DNA of 13,428 nt from JANNYA01 sp031422315. Its GTDB lineage: Bacteria > Pseudomonadota > Gammaproteobacteria > Xanthomonadales > SZUA-5. The stretch is taken from contig JANOQN010000058.1 in assembly GCA_031422315.1 (NCBI GenBank), forward strand, positions 1 to 13,428. Reading direction: 5' to 3'. Both the position numbers and the translations under genes were made by a program. Each line of letters opens with the position of its first letter. Position 1 is the stretch's first letter. This document shows, one piece after another, positions 1 through 6,543 of the stretch. Under the pieces are notes generated by a model, which was given only the letters and a program-made list of their open reading frames with translations, had not been told where the DNA came from and searched no databases.

Positions 1-3000
1 CAAACCGCAGTGCCGCAGAAAGATTACGCAGTGGTGATTGATCTGGCTAATACCGTAATCGAAGCCAATGAAACCAATAACCGCCGAGATTTTTCACTAA
101 TATTCGATCCGATTTTAGATTTGCGCCTTAAAACCGAAAATCTAGTAATTACCCCAGCCGCATTAAATGCTGGCGGTATCTTAACCGCCACCGCAAAAAT
201 CGAAAACATCGGTACGATTGATGCGGTTAATGTGCGGGTTGAGTTATTTTTCGGTGCGGGCGCGCAGCGGGTTACTAAAGGGCATGTGGTGGTGCCGTTA
301 TTGGCAGCGGGTGCACTGTTGGATGTACCGATCAATACCCAGCTGTTGGAGGTAGGGGAATTGGTGGTGGAGATGGGGGTTGATCCGCTTAATCAGATTG
401 CTGAGAGTGTTGAGGCGAATAATAAGGTTATTAACACGGTGACTGTTGGGGCGCAGGCGGTGCAGGGACTGACTGAGTGGGATGATGAATTCCTGGGCAC
501 GTCTGGGCCTGATAATGTTGATGGGTTGGGTGGGGATGATCGAATAACTGGGGGCTCAGGCGGAAACGACGTGCTTAAAGGGGGTTCTGGGAATGATACA
601 GTTCATTGCAATGGGACTGCTATTTGTCAAATTGAGGGTGGCGCTGGAGATGACGATTTGCTTGGGCAAAACGGCGTAGTTATTGGCGGGCTAGGAAACG
701 ACAAAATAAGATATGCGGCGAATACAATAATTCAGTATCAGCTTGGCGATGGAATTGACGCTATTGACAATTGGTCTACTTATCCGTTTATCGTCAAACT
801 GGGCGCGGGTCTTAGTTCAAACAACGTTGTCAAACTAAGAACTAACGACGACATTGCTTTGCTAATGCCAGACGGAGGGCGAATTAATCTCCAACTATTT
901 AAGAGTTATAACCAAATCGCAAATTGTGAAATTCAATTCTTAGACGGAACAACTTGGAATTTCAATTCGATTCAAACCGATACCTTGCCGGTGTTCTCCA
1001 ATACAGAAACGCCCGACAGGGTCACCGGGACGCCTGGTGATGACAACTACAGCGGTCTAGCGGGTGATGATTACATCACGCTTGGCAGCGGCAGAAATAA
1101 TGCTGATGGTGGTGCGGGCAATGACAGTATCGGCGGAGGGATTGGACCTGACGTCATACGAGGCGGGCCCGGGCGCGATACTATAAATGGCAACGGGCAG
1201 TGCTTTGGCGATTTAGGCAATGATCAAATTACGTGTAGTGGGTTATTAGAAGGCGGTGATGGCCATGATAATCTGACCGGAAGCGCATTGGCAGATCAGC
1301 TACGCGGTGGTGAAGGGCGCGATAAAATTGCGGCCGGCTCCGGTGATGATGAAATTTCTGGCGGCGCAGGGTGGGATCGTTTAAGTGGTGAAGGTGGCGT
1401 TGATCGCTATGTTTTTAATATGGGCGATGGAATCGACAAAATTATAGATGTTGGTTCAAACACTCTAATGCTCAATGCCAGCCCTGCAAACATAAGCCTG
1501 ACCCGTGTCGCAAGCGAGCTATTCGTAAAGTTCGCGGCACCATCTTCTGATCAAATTCGCGCAACAGGCATCGCTCGAATCGAGTTTAGTAATGGAGTGG
1601 TATGGACCGCTGCAGACATTAGTTCGCGCGAAATGTTACATCCAGGTGCTGTTTCTTTGCTAACTGACACCCCAGGGAATGACGTATTTGAAATTGATCA
1701 TCCGAGCGATCAAATAGTTGGTAACGGAGGCGGAAATGATTTGGTTAATACTTCTGTTGATTTTTTTCGGCCGCTTATCGTAAACGGGAGTTATGACCAA
1801 TTTGCGCCTTTTGGAATTGAGTCGATTAATTTGACTGGCGAGCTATCCTCGAATATCTTTGCTAGAGGTTCGATGATTAACGGAAATATAGCAAGTAATC
1901 AATTTGGTGATGATGAATACATTTACTTCGCTGGTAACTCGGTTACCCAATTAGCAATTTCATCTTCTACTGTTCGGGGTGGCTTGGGCGATGATCTATA
2001 CTATATTTACAGTGACACGCAAGTATTTGAGTCAGCTGAAGGCGGAAACGACGAGGTAATTTATACCGGAGATTCAACCGGTTTACTTTTTATAATTTCG
2101 CCAACTGCGTTGGCCGGCCCAACAACAATTGAACGAATTGAAGGAAATGGCAATTTATTGGGTCGTGAAGGAAATGATGTGTTGGAAGGGACAAGTTATT
2201 TTGGAAGCGTTAGTCAAGCTAATTATTTCAATGGTGGCACAGGAGCAGATACCTACATTGCTGGGGCAGGAAACAACACCTATGTGGTTGACAATTTCGG
2301 AGACAGAATCATTGATGATGGCAGTAATACAAGTACAGTTCATAGCTTTATAAATTACACTCTAAATGCGGAACATGAAAACTTGATTCTCGGAGGCACA
2401 CAACCAATCGTGGCAACAGGCTCTTCCGAATCCGATATGCTTCAGGGCGACTTGAATTTAGCTCCAAACGAGCTGCGCGGCGGTGCAGGTGATGATTTTT
2501 ACGCACTTGGCAACGGCGATTTCATCACTGAAATTGAGGGTGAAGGCAGCGACACTTATATCGTCAAACAAGATTGGTCAATTGACCCAAATAAATCGGT
2601 AGAAAATGCGATTTTAATTGACGGATACCGGCTAACGGGTGATTCGCGCAACAATCGTTTGACGGGCACGCGCGCAATGAATCTTCTTCGCGGCAACGCG
2701 GGCGACGACTGGCTTTACGGCGTCAACGAAAACCAAGTATCGGATCGCCTCGAAGGCGGAGCTGGCGCAGACACTCTGTTAGGCGGATCAAATGGCGGAT
2801 ATGTTACCGGTCACGCTACCGGTGGCCCCGGAAATGACATTATCCGAAATGTATTGTTTGCTGATTTCAGTCGCGGCGATGGTCAAGACGTCATCGAAAA
2901 AGTGCAGTGGATTAGGTTTAGAGACTACGCTTTTAGTGAATTAACTCGGCAGCGAGTCGAGAAAGACCTTATTCTTTTCAACCCGGCAAATCAAGACAAA

Positions 3001-6000
3001 ATAACGTTCCTGAATTTTTTCACTAGAGATGGGTGCAATACTTATTATAATGCTCAGCAATATATCGAGTTTACCGATGGCTTGCGAAGGTGCTCTGATT
3101 TTACTGATCTGATTCCTATCTCAGTTATGCAAATTAACTCAGTAGCGATGCCAATTAATCAAACCGCCGTTTTGCGGGCTCACATTAATGCTGGTCTCTA
3201 CAACGAAGTAATTGAGCGTGTTGAGTTTAAGTATGATGGGCAGACATTTATTGATAACACCGCGCCATTCGAAGTTAGTATTAGCTCAGGTGTAGTCTAC
3301 ACAGCCTATGTTTCTGGCACGGCTTTCTTGACAGGTGGAAAACAGCTTAAATCCAACGCAACCGCGTCTTTTGTAAGCTCAGACGCGCCGTACGTAGTAT
3401 TGCAATCTCCCTTCAATAGTGAGCAAATTGCGATTGGAGAGTCAGTATTACTTCAGGCCTATGCGGAAGGCCTTGCTGGGCGGACTATTAGCCAAGTAGA
3501 ATTTCTCTTCGATAACGTTGTTATCGGGCTAGACACTTCCGCACCCTATGAATTGAGCTGGGTGGTGAATCGCGCTGGATTGATCACCGCACGAGCAACT
3601 GACAACAACGCTGCGCTCGGAATGTCTAACGCCGTTAGCCTAGCCGTACGTCCTGCGGCTATGAGTCCGTCGGTTTCGTTTATTACGCCCACCAACTTTA
3701 CTTCTGCAGCGATCGGATTGCCTCTGTTAATTCAAGCAAGTGTGGTTTCCGATCAAACACTTCCAAGTGCCAGAGTAGATTTCTATTTTCAAAGCGTTCT
3801 GATTGGCACGAGTACTTCTACTCCTGCGTCTCTTTCTTGGACACCGACTTCATTGACCGGCGTCAACAACACATCTGCAGGTTATCTAGATGCTAGAGTG
3901 ACAGACGCCCTTGGCGGAGTTGCTGCTGCGCAAATTCGATTGGCAGTAGTGCCAAACAGCCCATTAATAGTGAGTTTTTCTCCAGCCAGCGGAACGCAAT
4001 TCCTGGTAAATACAGAGTCACAGCTAGAAGTAGTGTCTTTTGCAAGGGTTAGTGGACGCGTTATAAATAAGGTTGATTTTTACGCGGGCGCAACGCTCCT
4101 TGGAACTGTTACTGATGGGGTTTTATCCTCAGGATACACAACAAACCGCTTTAGGTGGATTCCAACAACGGTAGGAAATGTAATCCTTACGGCTAAGGTG
4201 ACAGATTCAGCCAATACATTCACTACGTCTTGGCCAGTGGAAGTAACCGTAGCAAACTCAGGCGCACCAACCGTTCTGCTAACTAGTCCGACCGCAAATT
4301 CAGAAATTTCACAGAATTCGGCAGCAAACCTAACCGCCAATGCCACCGGCAGTTCAGGCCGCACGATCAGCAAAGTCGAGTTCTTCAATGGCGCGACGTT
4401 ACTCGGCACGGACACGACTAGCCCATACGCATTCAGCTGGACGCCAACTGCAACCGGCGCAGTGTCGCTAACCGCTAAAGCCACCGACTCAACGAATGAG
4501 GTAGCCACGTCAACGGCAGTTGCAGTAACGGTAATCGCCGCAACCGCGCCAACGGTGTCGCTAACCGCCCCCGCCCCCAATGCAAATTTGCCAGTCAACA
4601 CCGCTGCGAACCTAACCGCCAATGCCACCGCCAGCTCAGGCCGCACCATTAGCAAAGTCGAGTTCTTCAACGGCGCAACGTTGCTCGGAACTGACACGAC
4701 TAGCCCGTACGCTTTCAGCTGGACGCCGACGGTGACGGGCGCAGTAAGTTTGACAGCGAAAGCGACAGACTCAACGAATGAGGTAGCCACCTCAACGGCA
4801 GTGCCAGCCGCGGTCATGGCCGCAACCGCGCCCACGGTATCCATCACCGCGCCAGCAGCCAACGCGCAAATCACGATCAACTCCGCAGCAAACCTAACCG
4901 CAAACGCGACAGCTAGCTCAGGCCGAACCATCAGCAAAGTGGAGTTCTTCAATGGCGCAACTTTGTTAGGAACCGACACCACTAGCCCATACGCTTTCAG
5001 CTGGACGCCAACTGCAACCGGCGCAGTGTCGCTAACCGCTAAAGCCACCGACTCAACGAATGAGGTAGCCACGTCAACGGCAGTTGCAGTCACAGTAATC
5101 GCCGCAACTACGCCAACGGTTGCAATCACCGCTCCAGCCGCCAATGCGCAAATCACGGTGAACACCGCAGCGAACTTAATGGCGAATGCCACCGCCAGCT
5201 CGGGCCGCACCATCAGCAAAGTCGAGTTCTTCAACGGCGCAACTTTGTTAGGCACCGACACCTCCAGCCCCTACGCTTTCAGCTGGACGCCAACGGTAAC
5301 CGGCGGAGCGTCGCTAACCGCCAAAGCCACTGACTCAACGAATGAGGTAGCCACGTCAACGGCAGTTGCAGTCTCAGTCATCGCCGCAACTGCCCCAACC
5401 GTATCCATCACCGCACCCGCCGCCAATGCGAATGTGACTATCAACAACGCTGTGAACCTAACCGCCAATGCCACCGCCAGCTCAGGCCGCACGATTAGCA
5501 AAGTCGAGTTCTTCAACGGCGCAACGTTGATCGGCACGGATACCAGCAGCCCATATGCAGCCAGCTGGACGCCTACTGTATTGGGTGTTTTCAGTTTGAA
5601 TGCCAAAGCCACCGATTCGACCAATGCGGTGACGACTTCAACGGCAGTGTCAGTCACAGTCATCGCCGCACCCGCACCGCCAACCGTATCCATCACCGCG
5701 CCCGCTGCAAATGCTCAGATTACCGTCAATACAGCCGCTAACCTAACCGCCAATGCGGCTGCTAGCTCAGGCCGTACGATCAGCAAAGTGGAGTTCTTCA
5801 ACGGCGCGACGCTGCTCAACTCTGACACCACCAGCCCTTACGCTTTCAGCTGGACGCCAACCGCAACCGGCGCTATTAGCTTGACGGCCAAAGCCACCGA
5901 TTCGACTAATGCGGTTACCACGTCAGCCGCAGTCGCCGTCACCGTTATTGCCGCGCCCGCGCCGCCAACCGTAGCAATGTCTGCACCGGCGGCTAATGCG

Positions 6001-6528
6001 CAGCTCGTGGTGAATCGCGCGGTTACTTTGACTGCCAATGCCGCTGCTAGCGCGGGCCGCACGATTAGCAAAGTCGAGTTCTTTTCCGGCACCACGTTGG
6101 TTAAAACTGAGCTAACCGCCCCCTATTCGGTTGCCTGGACGCCAACCACAACCGGCGCGATTTCATTGACCGCTAAAGCCACCGATTCCGCTAATGCAGT
6201 CACTACCTCAGCGGCAATAGCGGCAACGGTGGTGGCGCAAGATGGCACGCCAAGCGCGTTTAACTTTGGCACTGCCACGGCGGCGGTCAACGCCGTTAGC
6301 ACCAGCGCTGAGCGCACGCCGACCGGCTACAACATACCGATTGCGATCAGCATCACTGGCGGCAGCTATTCCATTGATGGCGGCGCGTATGTCACCACGG
6401 CCGGCACGCTGAATCCAGGCGGGCGGCTTCGTGTGCGGGTCACTGCTGGTGGCACGGTCGGCAGCACAAGAACCGCGACGCTAACCGCAGGCGGCGTCAA
6501 TGCCACCTACGTTGTAACCGCCAATTAA
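1..6528 (+). CDS. Giant CARDB/RTX/Ig-repeat surface or secreted protein (5' partial)
   Basis: The frame is open from base 1 to the taa at 6526-6528, giving 2175 codons. The GTG at 10 lies inside a CARDB-type beta strand, so the true start is upstream. Domains, numbering residues from base 1: end of a CARDB-like domain (1-35, with NETNN near the end), a complete CARDB/APHP-like domain (39-150, ending VEANN), RTX nonapeptides GGxGxDxUx (about 164-960) interrupted by HCBP-related modules (about 244-325, 469-542, 957-1033), four divergent Ig-like units (1041-1422), seven near-identical Big_7-type Ig units (1423-2080), and a Gly/Thr-rich C-terminal cap. In known families such architecture belongs to secreted adhesins, with RTX binding calcium outside the cell. 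An adhesin role is inference. No secretion signal is visible because the N terminus is missing. Seven cysteines, all in the RTX part, are odd for a type I secreted protein. The reading frame is intact throughout. Confidence 0.93.
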   Translation, partial: QTAVPQKDYAVVIDLANTVIEANETNNRRDFSLIFDPILDLRLKTENLVITPAALNAGGILTATAKIENIGTIDAVNVRVELFFGAGAQRVTKGHVVVPLLAAGALLDVPINTQLLEVGELVVEMGVDPLNQIAESVEANNKVINTVTVGAQAVQGLTEWDDEFLGTSGPDNVDGLGGDDRITGGSGGNDVLKGGSGNDTVHCNGTAICQIEGGAGDDDLLGQNGVVIGGLGNDKIRYAANTIIQYQLGDGIDAIDNWSTYPFIVKLGAGLSSNNVVKLRTNDDIALLMPDGGRINLQLFKSYNQIANCEIQFLDGTTWNFNSIQTDTLPVFSNTETPDRVTGTPGDDNYSGLAGDDYITLGSGRNNADGGAGNDSIGGGIGPDVIRGGPGRDTINGNGQCFGDLGNDQITCSGLLEGGDGHDNLTGSALADQLRGGEGRDKIAAGSGDDEISGGAGWDRLSGEGGVDRYVFNMGDGIDKIIDVGSNTLMLNASPANISLTRVASELFVKFAAPSSDQIRATGIARIEFSNGVVWTAADISSREMLHPGAVSLLTDTPGNDVFEIDHPSDQIVGNGGGNDLVNTSVDFFRPLIVNGSYDQFAPFGIESINLTGELSSNIFARGSMINGNIASNQFGDDEYIYFAGNSVTQLAISSSTVRGGLGDDLYYIYSDTQVFESAEGGNDEVIYTGDSTGLLFIISPTALAGPTTIERIEGNGNLLGREGNDVLEGTSYFGSVSQANYFNGGTGADTYIAGAGNNTYVVDNFGDRIIDDGSNTSTVHSFINYTLNAEHENLILGGTQPIVATGSSESDMLQGDLNLAPNELRGGAGDDFYALGNGDFITEIEGEGSDTYIVKQDWSIDPNKSVENAILIDGYRLTGDSRNNRLTGTRAMNLLRGNAGDDWLYGVNENQVSDRLEGGAGADTLLGGSNGGYVTGHATGGPGNDIIRNVLFADFSRGDGQDVIEKVQWIRFRDYAFSELTRQRVEKDLILFNPANQDKITFLNFFTRDGCNTYYNAQQYIEFTDGLRRCSDFTDLIPISVMQINSVAMPINQTAVLRAHINAGLYNEVIERVEFKYDGQTFIDNTAPFEVSISSGVVYTAYVSGTAFLTGGKQLKSNATASFVSSDAPYVVLQSPFNSEQIAIGESVLLQAYAEGLAGRTISQVEFLFDNVVIGLDTSAPYELSWVVNRAGLITARATDNNAALGMSNAVSLAVRPAAMSPSVSFITPTNFTSAAIGLPLLIQASVVSDQTLPSARVDFYFQSVLIGTSTSTPASLSWTPTSLTGVNNTSAGYLDARVTDALGGVAAAQIRLAVVPNSPLIVSFSPASGTQFLVNTESQLEVVSFARVSGRVINKVDFYAGATLLGTVTDGVLSSGYTTNRFRWIPTTVGNVILTAKVTDSANTFTTSWPVEVTVANSGAPTVLLTSPTANSEISQNSAANLTANATGSSGRTISKVEFFNGATLLGTDTTSPYAFSWTPTATGAVSLTAKATDSTNEVATSTAVAVTVIAATAPTVSLTAPAPNANLPVNTAANLTANATASSGRTISKVEFFNGATLLGTDTTSPYAFSWTPTVTGAVSLTAKATDSTNEVATSTAVPAAVMAATAPTVSITAPAANAQITINSAANLTANATASSGRTISKVEFFNGATLLGTDTTSPYAFSWTPTATGAVSLTAKATDSTNEVATSTAVAVTVIAATTPTVAITAPAANAQITVNTAANLMANATASSGRTISKVEFFNGATLLGTDTSSPYAFSWTPTVTGGASLTAKATDSTNEVATSTAVAVSVIAATAPTVSITAPAANANVTINNAVNLTANATASSGRTISKVEFFNGATLIGTDTSSPYAASWTPTVLGVFSLNAKATDSTNAVTTSTAVSVTVIAAPAPPTVSITAPAANAQITVNTAANLTANAAASSGRTISKVEFFNGATLLNSDTTSPYAFSWTPTATGAISLTAKATDSTNAVTTSAAVAVTVIAAPAPPTVAMSAPAANAQLVVNRAVTLTANAAASAGRTISKVEFFSGTTLVKTELTAPYSVAWTPTTTGAISLTAKATDSANAVTTSAAIAATVVAQDGTPSAFNFGTATAAVNAVSTSAERTPTGYNIPIAISITGGSYSIDGGAYVTTAGTLNPGGRLRVRVTAGGTVGSTRTATLTAGGVNATYVVTAN
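115..450 (+). other. CARDB/APHP-like beta-sandwich domain in gene 1
   Basis: The translated segment opens with LRLKTENLVITPAALNAGG, has the typical centre with IENIGTIDAVNVRVELFF, and closes with DPLNQIAESVEANNKV. This is the usual CARDB (cell adhesion related domain in bacteria) layout: a strand of the type 'a.v.N.G...a..v.v.ff', then a terminal D..n.i.E.nE.NN. The preceding bases 1-105 encode the final strands of a second, truncated copy ending EANETNNRRDF, so at least two such domains stand in tandem and more may lie upstream. These domains usually act as stalk or binding modules in exported proteins. The assignment is by pattern only. Confidence 0.75.
490..3100 (+). other. RTX calcium-binding region with three HCBP-related modules
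   Basis: Glycine- and aspartate-rich nonapeptides recur, for example GGSGNDTV, GGAGDDDL, GGLGNDKI, GGAGNDSI, GGDGHDNL, GGAGADTL. They match the GGxGxDxUx parallel beta-roll motif that binds calcium outside the cell. Between RTX blocks are three segments with the haemolysin-type calcium-binding-related pattern: a (G/R)DGxDxI opening and a (D/N)G closing. These are LGDGIDAI to LDGTTW (about 736-960), MGDGIDKI to FSNGVVWTAADI (about 1420-1620) and RGDGQDVI to FTDGL (about 2872-3085, the most divergent). A middle part (about 1665-2720) shows the degenerate INYTLNAEHENLIL and GGTGADTY style repeat common in large RTX proteins. Many rungs lack the calcium-ligand Asp, so calcium occupancy may be patchy. 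GC is lower here than in the later Ig array. Confidence 0.88.
3121..4266 (+). repeat. Four divergent Ig-like (Big_7-type) units
   Basis: Four units of about 90-100 residues begin near 3121, 3388, 3667 and 3961. Each keeps the skeleton of the downstream array: an opening strand, a central I.(R/K)V(E/D)F segment, a (T/D)(T/S)xP or equivalent turn, a (L/F)xW strand, and a closing A.(V/A)(T/D)D strand. The second unit has GRTISQVEFLFDNVVIG and the fourth has INKVDFYAGATLLG, clearly homologous to the GRTISKVEFFNGATLLG of the later units. Sequence and codon use differ strongly between these four. They therefore look like older members of the same repeat family that were not homogenised. A structural spacer or stalk role is inferred. 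Confidence 0.78.
4267..6240 (+). repeat. Seven near-identical tandem Ig-like (Big_7-type) repeats
   Basis: Units begin at 4267, 4549, 4831, 5113, 5395, 5680 and 5965. The first four steps are exactly 282 bases (94 codons), as is the fifth boundary, and the last two are 285 bases because an extra Pro in an APAPP linker adds a codon. Each unit begins PTV.(I/L/M), carries GRTISKVEFF, then SPYAFSWTPT or a close variant, and ends with AKATDS and a run of small residues. The last unit is the most changed (SAGRTISKVEFFSGTTLV). Such arrays in bacterial surface proteins form extended rods. High DNA identity suggests recent expansion and likely length variation by slippage or unequal recombination. It would also be prone to assembly collapse. 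Confidence 0.93.
4432..5090 (+). repeat. Perfect 95-base direct repeat pair inside the Ig array
   Basis: Bases 4432-4526 and 4996-5090 are identical over 95 bases by direct reading, and the offset is 564, exactly two 282-base units. The copies lie in the second half of units 1 and 3. The intervening unit 2 encodes nearly the same peptide in this stretch but with different synonymous codons around 4741-4770. This is a higher-order dimeric pattern over the basic monomer repeat. Confidence 0.9.
6241..6525 (+). other. Beta-rich C-terminal cap of gene 1
   Basis: After the last Ig unit the protein ends with about 95 residues that differ from the repeats. They begin DGTPSAFNFGTATAAV and contain AISITGGSYSIDGGAY, TAGTLNPGGRLRVRV and a final ATLTAGGVNATYVV. 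From memory, this resembles a module seen in other proteobacterial exported proteins (consensus around 'P.aF.F....gv', 'isi.GG.YsinGgay', 'v.nG..vrvR'), though I cannot name a database family. It has no LPXTG, PEP-CTERM-like tripartite tail or autotransporter barrel. It also lacks a clear type I C-terminal secretion signal, so how the protein is exported or anchored must be settled by its missing N terminus or by partner genes. Confidence 0.6.
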
Positions 6529-6543
6529 ATAAGCGAGCTAACT
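6529..6543 (+). promoter_or_regulatory. 15-base intergenic junction with weak ribosome-binding site
   Basis: Only 15 bases separate the taa of gene 1 from the atg at 6544. They contain agcgag at 6531-6536, a weak Shine-Dalgarno-like purine stretch with about 7 bases before the atg. There is no room for a promoter or terminator, so co-transcription and perhaps translational coupling are likely. The next in-frame atg at 6601 has no better upstream purine-rich stretch, which favours 6544 as the start. Confidence 0.6.

Noticed and set aside
10..12. GTG at base 10 as the start of gene 1
   Set aside because: The frame is open to base 1 and the residues before and after the GTG form a CARDB-type strand, so the gene is cut by the window edge rather than starting here.
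2129..2353. Nested plus-strand frame of 74 codons in the RTX region
   Set aside because: It lacks recognisable features, and the main RTX frame continues undisturbed across it.
4080..5261. Long minus-strand reading frame of 393 codons, with further minus-strand frames at 5271-5696, 5838-6095 and 6123-6317
   Set aside because: These lie opposite the Ig repeats and mirror their periodicity. Their translations are low-complexity Ala/Val-rich repeats of the same DNA, and the plus-strand frame has clear domain content.
4267..6240. CRISPR-like periodic repeats
   Set aside because: The period is 282-285 bases, always a whole number of codons, and the repeats encode Ig-like domains. There are no short repeat and unique spacer alternations.
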